Assembly (NCBI GenBank): GCA_017389885.1
Contig: JAFPDR010000057.1
Location: forward strand, 1 to 8,354
Length of the DNA stretch: 8,354 nt
Source: Kiritimatiellia bacterium
GTDB taxonomy: Bacteria > Verrucomicrobiota > Kiritimatiellia > RFP12 > UBA1067
Direction: 5' to 3'
Positions 1 to 6,400 of the stretch are shown in pieces. The notes below the pieces were generated by a model that worked only from the letters and a program-made list of their open reading frames with translations, was not told where the DNA came from and made no database searches. A program made the translations under genes and the position numbers. Positions within the stretch are counted from its first letter, which is position 1; every line of letters begins with the position of its first letter.

Positions 1-879
1 AGCCTCCTCCGCGTACACGCAGAAGATGAAGTCGTTCATCGAAATTGACTGGGGCAGGTACTTGAGGTGGTTCGTCTCGCCCTTGCGGAAACCCTTCCCG
101 GAGAATCCGCCCGAGCCGATCGAGATCAGCGCCTGCCTTAGGGTGTACCCCGCCGCGTGCGGGTCCTCGTCAGGAAAGAGGAAGACCCTCACGCGCTTGA
201 CCTGGTGCGGCTTCAGGGGCACGTACTTCATTATCGCCGCACGCCTCGCCTCGGGGACGCCCGGCTTCTCCGCCTCGTATACCGCGCCGAGTAGCGCGGC
301 TGCTCCTATCGCCGCGGCGCACAGCGCGACGACAAGCGCTCTCCACCACACGCGCGCAACAAAGAGCATAAGCGCCGTCGCGGGCATGAGCGTGAGCATC
401 GTCCCGAGGTCCGGCTCCTTCAGTATCAGCACCGCCGGCACCCCGACGAGCGCCGCGGCGAGGAGGAACCCCCTGAAGCCGTGCATCCACGGCGGGGAGT
501 CCGTCGGACCGAACAGCCACGCGAGCATCGAGATGACGCACAGCTTCGACACCTCGCTCGGCTGGAAGAACCACAGCCAGCGCCTTCCGCCGTAGGTGGA
601 CGTCCCGACCAAAAGCACCACCACAAGCAGAACGACCGCGAGCGCGTACGCCGGAATCGCCGCGATCCTGATGTACTTCCTGTAGTCGAGGAACGCGAGC
701 GCGAGATAGACAACGAGTCCGAATGCCGCCGTGCCGAGATTCGACTTCCACATCGAGTGGAACAGCTCGCCGGAACGCGCGTTCCCGGCGGAGTAGATCG
801 CGGACGTCCCGAGCGCGATGAGCGCAAGCATCGCGGCGAACGTGATCCAGTTGAATCTCTTTATGTATTCAAAATTCAT
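1..879 (-). CDS. rodA: Peptidoglycan glycosyltransferase RodA (SEDS family), C-terminus cut off by the window edge
   Basis: RodA is the integral inner-membrane SEDS glycosyltransferase that polymerises lipid II into glycan strands for side-wall growth, acting as a pair with PBP2. I translated 293 residues; the frame is open at base 1, so roughly the last quarter is missing. Visible are several hydrophobic segments (about 11-30, 47-64, 75-92, 136-153, 160-176, 181-200), the family motif QPSEVSK (106-112), KEPDLGT (154-160) whose Asp157 aligns with the essential Asp of SEDS proteins, and the late motif YTLRQALISIGSGGFSGKG (245-263) followed by DFIFCVYAEE (283-292). The start is ATG at 879-877; an adjacent in-frame ATG (882-880) is equally possible, and a TGA lies just before it. 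No Shine-Dalgarno sequence sits at normal distance, because the start lies inside a heptamer repeat. It is last in the mreB-mreC-mreD-mrdA-rodA operon, 17 bases after the mrdA stop. Identity is very secure; the exact start is less so. Confidence 0.95.
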   Translation of the reverse strand, partial: MNFEYIKRFNWITFAAMLALIALGTSAIYSAGNARSGELFHSMWKSNLGTAAFGLVVYLALAFLDYRKYIRIAAIPAYALAVVLLVVVLLVGTSTYGGRRWLWFFQPSEVSKLCVISMLAWLFGPTDSPPWMHGFRGFLLAAALVGVPAVLILKEPDLGTMLTLMPATALMLFVARVWWRALVVALCAAAIGAAALLGAVYEAEKPGVPEARRAAIMKYVPLKPHQVKRVRVFLFPDEDPHAAGYTLRQALISIGSGGFSGKGFRKGETNHLKYLPQSISMNDFIFCVYAEEA

Positions 880-901
880 CATTCAAAATTCATCATTCAT
901 A
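867..901. repeat. AT-rich tandem heptanucleotide repeat at the mrdA/rodA junction
   Basis: On the plus strand five consecutive 7-mers run without a gap: ATTCAAA (867), ATTCATC (874), ATTCAAA (881), ATTCATC (888) and ATTCATA (895). The first two units together form a 14-bp block that is repeated perfectly once. Only 8 of 35 bases are G or C, in a strongly GC-rich neighbourhood. Read on the minus strand, the block supplies the last codon and stop of mrdA, several ATG triplets, and the rodA start with its first codons. The pattern resembles the short tandem heptamer repeats known from cyanobacterial genomes, but that comparison is an analogy only. Confidence 0.85.
883..900 (-). other. Possible five-codon minicistron between mrdA and rodA
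   Basis: ATG at 900-898 overlaps the mrdA stop TGA (899-897) as ATGA. It opens a frame encoding MNDEF and ends in TGA at 885-883, directly before the tandem ATG ATG of rodA. A ribosome ending mrdA could reinitiate here and hand over to rodA. This may simply be a by-product of the heptamer repeat, and there is no evidence that it is translated. Confidence 0.25.
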
Positions 902-2642
902 GTTCCCCGAATATCGTCTTCAGCACCTCGCCCACCTTCGGCGCGGTGGTGCCTCCGCCCGACATTCCGTTCTCGACGACCATCGCGACGGCGACTGTCG
1001 GACTCTCCGCCGGCGCGTACGCGATGAACCACGTGTTCTTCCTCCGCGTCGCGCCGCGTCCGACCTCGGCGGTTCCAGTCTTTCCCGCGACCTTCACCGC
1101 GACGCCCTCCCCGGCGAGCCTGCCCGTGCCTCCGTCCACGACCATGCGCATCCCCTCTCGGACGACCGCAAGCTGTCCGGCGGAGAACGGAACCGCCGAG
1201 CTCTCGACCGGAGCGTCGGCCCGGAGGTGCGGACGCACCAGGCGGCCCGTACCTATCGCCCCCGCGACGCGCGCCATCTGGAGCGGCGTCACGAGCAGCT
1301 GGCCCTGTCCGATCGACGCCTGCGCGAGATCGCCCGCGTACCACGGCAGGTTGTAGTTGCGGCGCTTGAACTCCGCGGACGGCACGACTCCGGCGGAGTC
1401 CTGCGGGAAGTCGAGCCCCGTCTTCTCTCCGAGCCCGAACGCCCTCGCGGCGGAGAAGAGCGCGTTCGTCCCGATCTCAGAGCCGAGGTTGCAGAAGTAA
1501 GTGTTGCAGCTCTCCTTCAGCGCGTGGCGCATGTCTATCGGACCGTGCCCCCACCTTCTCGCGCAGTGGAGCCGCATCCCCGCGAGCTCGAAGACCCCGG
1601 TGCATTCGTAGGTGGAGAGCGCGGAGCGCCCGGCCGCCAGCCCCGCGAGCGCCGTCACCGGCTTGAACGTCGAGCCGGGCGCGTATGTCTCGAAGCAGGC
1701 GCGGTTGCGGCACGCGTGGTTGCCTACGTAGCGCTCCTGCATCTCGGGCGAGAGGCGCGGAACGAGCAGGTTGAGGTCGTACGCCGGCGCGCTCGCGAGC
1801 GCGAGCACCGCGCCGTCCCTCGGATCGATCACCGCGCACGCGGCGTATTCGCCGCGGAGCTGCCGCTCGACGGAGCGCTGTATCTTCGGGTCGATCGTCA
1901 GGTTGAGGTCGGGTCCGCGCCGCGCCTCCACGACGGTCTCCTCCGCGAAGGCGAAGCCGCGCGCGTCGACCGTCACCGAAAGCTCGCCCGGCGCGCCGCG
2001 GAGGTATCCGTCGTAGAACGCCTCCAGCCCCGCGCGGCCCTTCATCTCCTTGTCCCTGAAGTTGAACCTCTCTCCCGCGGCGCTCTCGGTCTCCCCCCGC
2101 CCGACGTAGCCTATAACGTGCGCCGCGAGGCGTCCCTCGGGATAGGTCCGCTCCTCGGTCTCCACGCACTCGAAGCCGGGGAACTCGCGTCCGCGCTCGA
2201 CGAAGCGCGCGATCTGCCCGTCGTCCAAGTCGCGCCAGACCACGAGCGGACGCGCCAGCTGCTGGCGGACATGCCGCGCGATCGCGTTCGCGGAAAGCGG
2301 CGAGGGGGTCTCGATCGCGGAGGCGACGGACTCGATCGCGTTGGAGATGGCGGAGACGGTCTCGGACCAGTTCCGGCGCTGGAAGCCCTCGGGGCTCACG
2401 ACTATCGAAACCGACGCTCGGTTGTCCGCGAGAACGGTCCCGTCGCGCGCGATGATGCGTCCGCGCGGCCCCGCCGTCTGCACCCTGCGCGCGGCCTGGC
2501 GCGATCCGTCCTCGAGGTACTTCGCGGCGTCCACGAGCTGTATCTGCGCAAGTCGGAAGCCGAGCACGACGAGTCCGACGATGAACGCCGCGCCCGTCGC
2601 GAGCGCGGAGAGGTCGCTTACGAGCCTGACGTCGTCACGCAT
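897..2642 (-). CDS. mrdA: Penicillin-binding protein 2, elongasome class B transpeptidase
   Basis: PBP2 cross-links peptidoglycan stems during lateral growth and activates RodA; it is anchored in the inner membrane with a periplasmic body. The product has 581 residues, close to the family's usual 600 or so. An N-terminal membrane segment lies at about 10-32. The pedestal motif GPRGRIIARDGTVLADNR is at 58-75. The transpeptidase motifs are STFK (catalytic Ser324, Lys327), SCN (378-380) and KTG (521-523). Cys347, Cys360, His366 and Cys379 lie at the spacing of the zinc site reported in some PBP2 proteins. Start: ATG at 2642-2640, overlapping the end of mreD by 8 bases. The frame stays open upstream, but those 66 residues are Arg/Ser-rich, lie inside mreD and look non-native. 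A purine-rich GGAGAAAGG lies upstream of the chosen ATG. The stop lies in the heptamer repeat. Two further cysteines (311, 316) sit just before the active-site serine. Confidence 0.96.
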   Translation of the reverse strand: MRDDVRLVSDLSALATGAAFIVGLVVLGFRLAQIQLVDAAKYLEDGSRQAARRVQTAGPRGRIIARDGTVLADNRASVSIVVSPEGFQRRNWSETVSAISNAIESVASAIETPSPLSANAIARHVRQQLARPLVVWRDLDDGQIARFVERGREFPGFECVETEERTYPEGRLAAHVIGYVGRGETESAAGERFNFRDKEMKGRAGLEAFYDGYLRGAPGELSVTVDARGFAFAEETVVEARRGPDLNLTIDPKIQRSVERQLRGEYAACAVIDPRDGAVLALASAPAYDLNLLVPRLSPEMQERYVGNHACRNRACFETYAPGSTFKPVTALAGLAAGRSALSTYECTGVFELAGMRLHCARRWGHGPIDMRHALKESCNTYFCNLGSEIGTNALFSAARAFGLGEKTGLDFPQDSAGVVPSAEFKRRNYNLPWYAGDLAQASIGQGQLLVTPLQMARVAGAIGTGRLVRPHLRADAPVESSAVPFSAGQLAVVREGMRMVVDGGTGRLAGEGVAVKVAGKTGTAEVGRGATRRKNTWFIAYAPAESPTVAVAMVVENGMSGGGTTAPKVGEVLKTIFGEL

Positions 2643-3081
2643 CCGCACCCGCCTTTCTCCACGCCACGGACATGAGCGCGGCCACTGCGGCGAGCGAAAG
2701 CGCCCCCACGGGAACCGCCACCATCGCGCGCGCGATTGCCCCGGAACCTTCGGCGACGAGTCCGAGCCAGATCTGGTACGCCGGGTACGCCGCGACGATC
2801 CAGACGATCCGCTCGGGCAGGAACCGCACCGCCACGGCAAGCGCGGCGAAGAAGACTATCGCCGTCGCGGGAGGGAGCGAGGCGACCGACTCCTCCAGCG
2901 CCCCGGCCGCGACGGCCGCGAAGATCCAGACGGGCGCGCGGGTGACAGTGGCGAAGAATATCGCGGCGCCGAGGAGAACCGGCACGGAGAGACCCCAGAC
3001 GGACGGCAGCACGCTCTCGAGCGCCCCGCCGAAGACGAGCGCGAGAAGGATGAAAACGAACTGGACGACGCTACCTTTCAC
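2635..3081 (-). CDS. mreD: Rod-shape determining membrane protein MreD
   Basis: MreD is a small polytopic inner-membrane protein of the elongasome that works with MreC to couple cytoplasmic MreB to wall synthesis. The 148-residue product is almost wholly hydrophobic, with about five or six predicted membrane segments (roughly 5-22, 29-46, 50-62, 72-88, 91-108, 115-138) and a short basic C-terminal tail. Sequence conservation in MreD is low, so the call rests on size, hydrophobic pattern and position between mreC and mrdA, which together are decisive. The start is GTG at 3081-3079, 11 bases inside the end of mreC; no better start lies upstream and there is no clear Shine-Dalgarno sequence, so translation is probably coupled to mreC. 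Its end overlaps the mrdA start by 8 bases. Confidence 0.9.
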   Translation of the reverse strand: MKGSVVQFVFILLALVFGGALESVLPSVWGLSVPVLLGAAIFFATVTRAPVWIFAAVAAGALEESVASLPPATAIVFFAALAVAVRFLPERIVWIVAAYPAYQIWLGLVAEGSGAIARAMVAVPVGALSLAAVAALMSVAWRKAGADA

Positions 3082-3862
3082 GGCGGATGAAGACGTCCTT
3101 CAGCGTCGAAAAGTCGACGGCCGGAAGCACCTCACCCTCGCGCCTTGGCGAATCACGGTCCTGACGGACCTCAAGCAAAGTGCCGACCGCGATCCCCTTG
3201 GGGAAGACCCCTCCGAGACCTGATGTAAATACCGGACTCCTCGGCGGGACCTCCGCCTTGGACAAGATGTGCCTAAGGGCGAGACGCTCGTCAGATCCGC
3301 CAGCAAGCGTCCCGCGGAGGAAATCCCCCCCCGGAAGCGCGACCTCGCACGCGACCTTCAGCGACGGGTCGGTCACGAGAAGTATCTCGCAGGTGTGCGG
3401 CGTGACCGAGACGACGCGCCCTACAAGCCCCTCGGGAACCGACACCACCGCGCCCTCCGCCACGCCGGCGAGAGAGCCCTTGTCCGCGCGCAGCACGTGC
3501 CGCCCCGCGGCGAGCGCGCTCGAGCGCGCGAGCACTCCGGCCGCGAACCATGCGCCGCGGGCGGATTCGGAGTAGTCGAGCGCGCGCCTCAGGCGCTCGT
3601 TCTCCTCCTCCAAGCGCGCGAGTTCGTCGCGGGCGAGCGCAAGAGAGGCGACCTCCCTCCTGAGGCGCACGTTCTCGGCGCTCGCGGCCGCGCCGCGCCA
3701 CGCGCCTGAGATGCGCGAGCCGACCTTGTCGGATACCGCGCGCCAGGCCCTCTGGAACGGATACATCGCCTCGACGCCGGCCGCGCGCGAAAAGCACACG
3801 ACCGCCGTCATCACCGCCGCGAGGGCGATGAGCGCGTATGTTCCGGTTGTCCTTGCCTTCAC
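3071..3862 (-). CDS. mreC: Rod-shape determining protein MreC
   Basis: MreC is a bitopic inner-membrane protein whose periplasmic part binds and activates PBP2, linking it to MreB/MreD. The 263-residue product has a short basic N-terminus, one membrane segment (about 8-25), a charged coiled coil (about 61-95, rich in Leu, Glu and Arg) and a beta-rich C-terminal domain (about 105-260). Family landmarks are GLVGRVVSVTPHTCEILLVTD (near 145-165), PKGIAVGTLLEV (221-232) and the terminal PAVDFSTLKDVFI (247-259). Start: GTG at 3862-3860, chosen because GGAGGG at 3877-3872 lies 9 bases upstream and because the membrane helix follows directly. It lies 36 bases after mreB and overlaps mreD by 11 bases, as expected for one operon. 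Confidence 0.96.
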   Translation of the reverse strand: MKARTTGTYALIALAAVMTAVVCFSRAAGVEAMYPFQRAWRAVSDKVGSRISGAWRGAAASAENVRLRREVASLALARDELARLEEENERLRRALDYSESARGAWFAAGVLARSSALAAGRHVLRADKGSLAGVAEGAVVSVPEGLVGRVVSVTPHTCEILLVTDPSLKVACEVALPGGDFLRGTLAGGSDERLALRHILSKAEVPPRSPVFTSGLGGVFPKGIAVGTLLEVRQDRDSPRREGEVLPAVDFSTLKDVFIRRER

Positions 3863-3898
3863 CCCTGCAAGCCCTCCAGACGGGACTTGCCGAAAACC

Positions 3899-4936
3899 TT
3901 ACGATTTCTTGTTCTTCTCGAGGAAGTCGAGTTCGCTCATCACCATGCCCGTGCCTTCCGCAACGGCGGAAAGCGGATCTTCCGCCAGCGTCACGGGAAG
4001 GCCCGTCTGCTGCGAAAGGAGCTTGTCTAAGCCCCTCAGCTGCGAACTGCCTCCCGACAGCACAAGCCCGCGGTCCACCAGGTCCGCCGCGAGCTCCGGC
4101 TCGCACTTGTCGAGCGTCGCGCGAACCGCGTCGACGATCTTGCTGACCGGATCCTTCAGAGCCTCTCTTATTTCCTCGGAGGTTATCGTCAAAGTCTTCG
4201 GCAACCCCGCCACGATGTCCCTGCCCTTGATTTCGAGCGTCTTCTCCTCGCCGAGGGGAAACGCGCTCCCGATTTCGATCTTTATCATCTCGGCCATCCG
4301 CTCGCCTATGAGCAGGTTGTATACGCGCTGGATGTACCTCATGATGCATTCGTCCATCGCATCGCCCCCGGCGTCGCGCTCGGAGTCGCTGTGGACTATG
4401 CCCGCAAGCGATATGATGGCGACCTCGCACGTGCCGCCGCCGATGTCGACGATCATCGAGCCCTCTGGCTCGCTGACGGGAAGGCCCACGCCGATCGCCG
4501 CGGCCATGGGCTCCTCGACGAGGAATACGGGCCCCGCCCCCGCGTTGCGCGCGGCCTCCTCGACGGCGCGCTTCTCGACCTCCGTTATGCCGGAGGGAAC
4601 CGCGATCACCATGCGCGGCTTCGCGTACTTCGACCAGAAGCGTTTCGGACGCACCTTGTTGATGAAGTACGCGAGCATGGCCTCGGTGATGTCGAAGTCG
4701 GCTATGACGCCGGACTTCATCGGACGGCTCGCGTAGATGTTGCTGGGCGTGCGGCCGAGCATGCGCTTGGCCTCGGAGCCAACGGCGAGGACGCGCTTGG
4801 AGCCAGTCTGGATCGCGACGACGGAAGGCTCGCGCAGCACGATGCCGCGACCCTTCACGTACACGAGCGAGTTCGCCGTGCCGAGATCGATGCCGATGTC
4901 AGTTGAAAATAGCGACTGAAGTTTTTGGCGCCACAT
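3899..4936 (-). CDS. mreB: Rod-shape determining protein MreB (bacterial actin)
   Basis: MreB is the cytoplasmic actin-like ATPase whose membrane-bound filaments orient the elongasome. The 345-residue product has the normal family length. Visible are a short amphipathic N-terminus with W2, L6, L9 and F10 that fits membrane binding, the phosphate-1 loop DIGIDLGTANS (13-23), VFLVEEPMAAAIG (137-149) with the catalytic-region glutamates, the phosphate-2 loop DIGGGTCEVA (164-173), the sequence around GGDAMDECI (190-198), and the adenosine loop LVLSGGSSQLRG (291-302). The start is ATG at 4936-4934, preceded by AAGGAAGG (4955-4948) at 11 bases. The frame stays open to an ATG-like codon 21 codons earlier, but that falls on the -35 box of the promoter, so the shorter form is preferred. 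First gene of the mreBCD-mrdA-rodA operon. Confidence 0.98.
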   Translation of the reverse strand: MWRQKLQSLFSTDIGIDLGTANSLVYVKGRGIVLREPSVVAIQTGSKRVLAVGSEAKRMLGRTPSNIYASRPMKSGVIADFDITEAMLAYFINKVRPKRFWSKYAKPRMVIAVPSGITEVEKRAVEEAARNAGAGPVFLVEEPMAAAIGVGLPVSEPEGSMIVDIGGGTCEVAIISLAGIVHSDSERDAGGDAMDECIMRYIQRVYNLLIGERMAEMIKIEIGSAFPLGEEKTLEIKGRDIVAGLPKTLTITSEEIREALKDPVSKIVDAVRATLDKCEPELAADLVDRGLVLSGGSSQLRGLDKLLSQQTGLPVTLAEDPLSAVAEGTGMVMSELDFLEKNKKS

Positions 4937-4947
4937 TATGCTATTAG

Positions 4948-4955
4948 CCTTCCTT
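4948..4955 (-). promoter_or_regulatory. Ribosome binding site of mreB
   Basis: AAGGAAGG on the minus strand lies 11 bases before the ATG at 4936. It supports that start over the longer in-frame extension. Confidence 0.7.
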
Positions 4956-4970
4956 GACCATTTTTCTGAT

Positions 4971-4999
4971 ATTTTACCGCAAATCACCGCGGCGGTCAA
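4971..4999 (-). promoter_or_regulatory. Sigma-70 type promoter of the mreB operon
   Basis: Minus strand: -35 box TTGACC (4999-4994), a spacer of exactly 17 bases, and -10 box TAAAAT (4976-4971). Each hexamer matches the housekeeping consensus in five of six positions. Transcription would begin near 4964, giving a leader of about 28 bases with the mreB ribosome binding site inside it. It sits in the 90-base gap between the NYN gene and mreB, one of the few AT-rich patches in the window. Confidence 0.8.
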
Positions 5000-5023
5000 T
5001 AGCGAACGCGATTTTTCGGTAAA
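4973..5023. repeat. Imperfect inverted repeat flanking the mreB promoter
   Basis: On the plus strand TTTACCGCAAATC begins at 4973. The opposite arm, ending at 5023, reads TTTACCGAAAAATC in reverse complement, so the arms match except for one mismatch or bulge. The first seven bases, TTTACCG, pair perfectly (4973-4979 with 5017-5023). The arms cover most of the -10 box and the DNA upstream of the -35 box. It could be an operator for a dimeric regulator or a weak hairpin after the NYN stop codon. No U-run follows, so it is not called a terminator. Confidence 0.5.
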
Positions 5024-5026
5024 TTT

Positions 5027-5533
5027 TCAGGCGCGCAGGCGCTTGACTTCCTTTAGGAAGTCCTTGTCGTTCGTGCGCACCGTTATGCGGGAGAGGTCGC
5101 CGCGGAGCCGGGCCATGCGCAGGAAGTCGCACACAAGCCTGTCCGCGCGGTGCGCCCCCGAACCCCCGGTGTAGGAGACGCGCACGCGTCCGTCCACGAA
5201 GGACGACGCCCGCGGCCCGTCGAGGACGATCCACACGAAGTCCGCCGGATTCTCCGCGACGTGCGCCTTCGCCTGCGCGAGGAGGTCCGCGCGGTCGCGC
5301 GCCTCCTTCTGCGCCCCGAGGATCATGTTCCATCCGTCGACTATGACGAGCCTGCCCTCCGGCGGAAGCGCCGCGAGGTCTCCGGCGGCGAGGAGAGCGA
5401 GGTCGAAGTGCGCGCGGAGCATCTCGTTCTCGGCGCGCAGCGCACCGTTCTCGGCAGCCGCCTTGGTGAGCGCCGTCTGAAGCTCCCTGACGCGCGCGAG
5501 GCGCGACGCCTCGATCATGTCCTGCGCCGTCAC
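5027..5533 (-). CDS. Coiled-coil plus NYN/PIN-like (YacP-type) putative ribonuclease
   Basis: A 168-residue protein in two parts. Residues about 12-46 form a heptad coiled coil with a-positions V15, L22, N29, N36, F43 and d-positions L18, A25, L32, L39, A46. Residues about 60-168 look like a NYN domain, the PIN-like nuclease fold: LVIVDGWNMI (Asp66, Asn69), WIVLDG (Asp105), HRADRLVCDFL (Asp131) and ITVRTNDKDF (Asp156) supply the acidic and Asn residues expected of a metal-dependent RNase site. By family the role would be cleavage of RNA in the cytoplasm; the substrate is unknown. The GTG start (5533-5531) overlaps the prmC stop as GTGA and has GGGGG about 8 bases upstream; ATG at 5518 is an alternative without a properly spaced ribosome binding site. 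The far longer open frame upstream is a shadow of prmC. Confidence 0.75.
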   Translation of the reverse strand: MTAQDMIEASRLARVRELQTALTKAAAENGALRAENEMLRAHFDLALLAAGDLAALPPEGRLVIVDGWNMILGAQKEARDRADLLAQAKAHVAENPADFVWIVLDGPRASSFVDGRVRVSYTGGSGAHRADRLVCDFLRMARLRGDLSRITVRTNDKDFLKEVKRLRA

Positions 5534-6396
5534 GCCAGCACCCCCGACGCGTAGCGGTCGTGTCCGGCGAAGTCCCTCTCGACCTTCACCTGCGAGAAGC
5601 CGTAGTCGGCCATCAGCTTCGCGAGGGCCGCACCCTGCCCCTCGCCGATCTCGAAGAACACCGCGCCGCCCGGCTTCAGGACGTTCAGCGCGTCGCCGAG
5701 GTAGCGGTCGTAGAAGTCCAGCCCCGTCGCGCCCCCGTCGAGAGCGAGGCGCGGCTCGTAGTCCCTTACGCGCGGATCGAGCGTGTCGCACACCGCGCTC
5801 TCGATGTACGGCGGATTCGACACGATTACGTCCACGCACTCCGGCTCGTCGAAGTCGTCCAGCCCGTCTGCAACGGCGAACTTCACCTTTCCGGACAGTC
5901 CGCACCGCTCGGCGTTCTCCTTTGCGAGCGCTATGGCGTCCTCCGAGACGTCCGTCCCGAGGAACGCCGCCTCGCCCCTGTACTCCTGCGCGAGCGACAG
6001 GATTATCGCGCCCGTTCCGGTCCCTACGTCGACAACGAGGGGAACGTCGCCGCCCGTCCGCCCGCCGGACGAAAGGAACGCCAGCACGCGCGTGACGAGC
6101 TCCTCGGTCTCGGGGCGCGGAATGAGCGCGCGGCGGTCGCACTTTAGCGTGAGATGGCGGAAATCCCACTCGCCGATCACGTACTGGACCGGCTCGCCCT
6201 TCGCGAGGCGGGCGAGTCCGCGCCGCATCGCCTCTATGTACTTCTCGCCGACGTCCTTGTCGAGATGCGCGGCAAGTGTGCCGCGGCCCGTCCTTAGAAG
6301 ACGCGCCGCGAGCAGCTCTGCGGCCACCGCGGCGTCTGGCACTCCCTTCGCATCGAGGAAGGCCGAGGACTTTGTGATTGTCTCACGCCAGTTCAC
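5530..6396 (-). CDS. prmC: Peptide chain release factor N5-glutamine methyltransferase PrmC (HemK)
   Basis: PrmC uses S-adenosylmethionine to methylate the Gln of the GGQ motif in release factors RF1 and RF2, which speeds translation termination. The 288-residue product is close to the usual 275-290. An N-terminal helical release-factor-binding domain covers about 1-75. The Rossmann methyltransferase domain follows, with LIPRPETEEL (91-100), the SAM loop VDVGTGTGAI (122-131), the acidic residue of LGTDVSEDAIALA (146-158), catalytic NPPYI (194-198), EPRLALDGGATGLDFY (214-229) and the terminal RDFAGHDR (274-281). The start is GTG at 6396-6394, four bases after the preceding stop; no better start exists upstream and no clear Shine-Dalgarno sequence is seen, so coupling to the upstream gene is likely. 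In many bacteria prmC follows prfA; here it does not. It overlaps the NYN gene by four bases. Confidence 0.95.
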   Translation of the reverse strand: MNWRETITKSSAFLDAKGVPDAAVAAELLAARLLRTGRGTLAAHLDKDVGEKYIEAMRRGLARLAKGEPVQYVIGEWDFRHLTLKCDRRALIPRPETEELVTRVLAFLSSGGRTGGDVPLVVDVGTGTGAIILSLAQEYRGEAAFLGTDVSEDAIALAKENAERCGLSGKVKFAVADGLDDFDEPECVDVIVSNPPYIESAVCDTLDPRVRDYEPRLALDGGATGLDFYDRYLGDALNVLKPGGAVFFEIGEGQGAALAKLMADYGFSQVKVERDFAGHDRYASGVLA

Positions 6397-6400
6397 GTGG

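Noticed and set aside
867..901. CRISPR repeat or insertion-sequence end
   Set aside because: Units are 7 bases with no spacers, no cas gene, no transposase and no target duplication nearby.
1227..2675. Long plus-strand open frame opposite mrdA (482 codons)
   Set aside because: Arg/Glu-rich translation with no recognisable motif, exactly antisense to a gene with all PBP2 motifs. GC-rich coding DNA commonly produces such shadows.
2643..2840. Longer N-terminus for PBP2 starting at 2840
   Set aside because: The extra residues are Arg/Ser-rich, overlap mreD throughout and precede a normal cytoplasmic-tail-plus-membrane-helix start.
3711..4736. Plus-strand open frame opposite mreB (341 codons)
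   Set aside because: Ser/Arg-rich shadow of a clear mreB with intact actin-family loops.
4937..4999. Longer N-terminus for MreB starting at 4999
   Set aside because: It would place the start on the -35 box of a strong promoter and add 21 residues foreign to MreB; the ATG at 4936 has its own ribosome binding site.
4973..5023. Rho-independent terminator after the NYN gene
   Set aside because: The stem is AT-rich with a long loop and no U-run follows on the minus strand.
5534..6169. 380-residue version of the NYN protein
   Set aside because: The first 212 residues are a frame-shifted reading of prmC; the NYN protein proper begins at the GTGA overlap.
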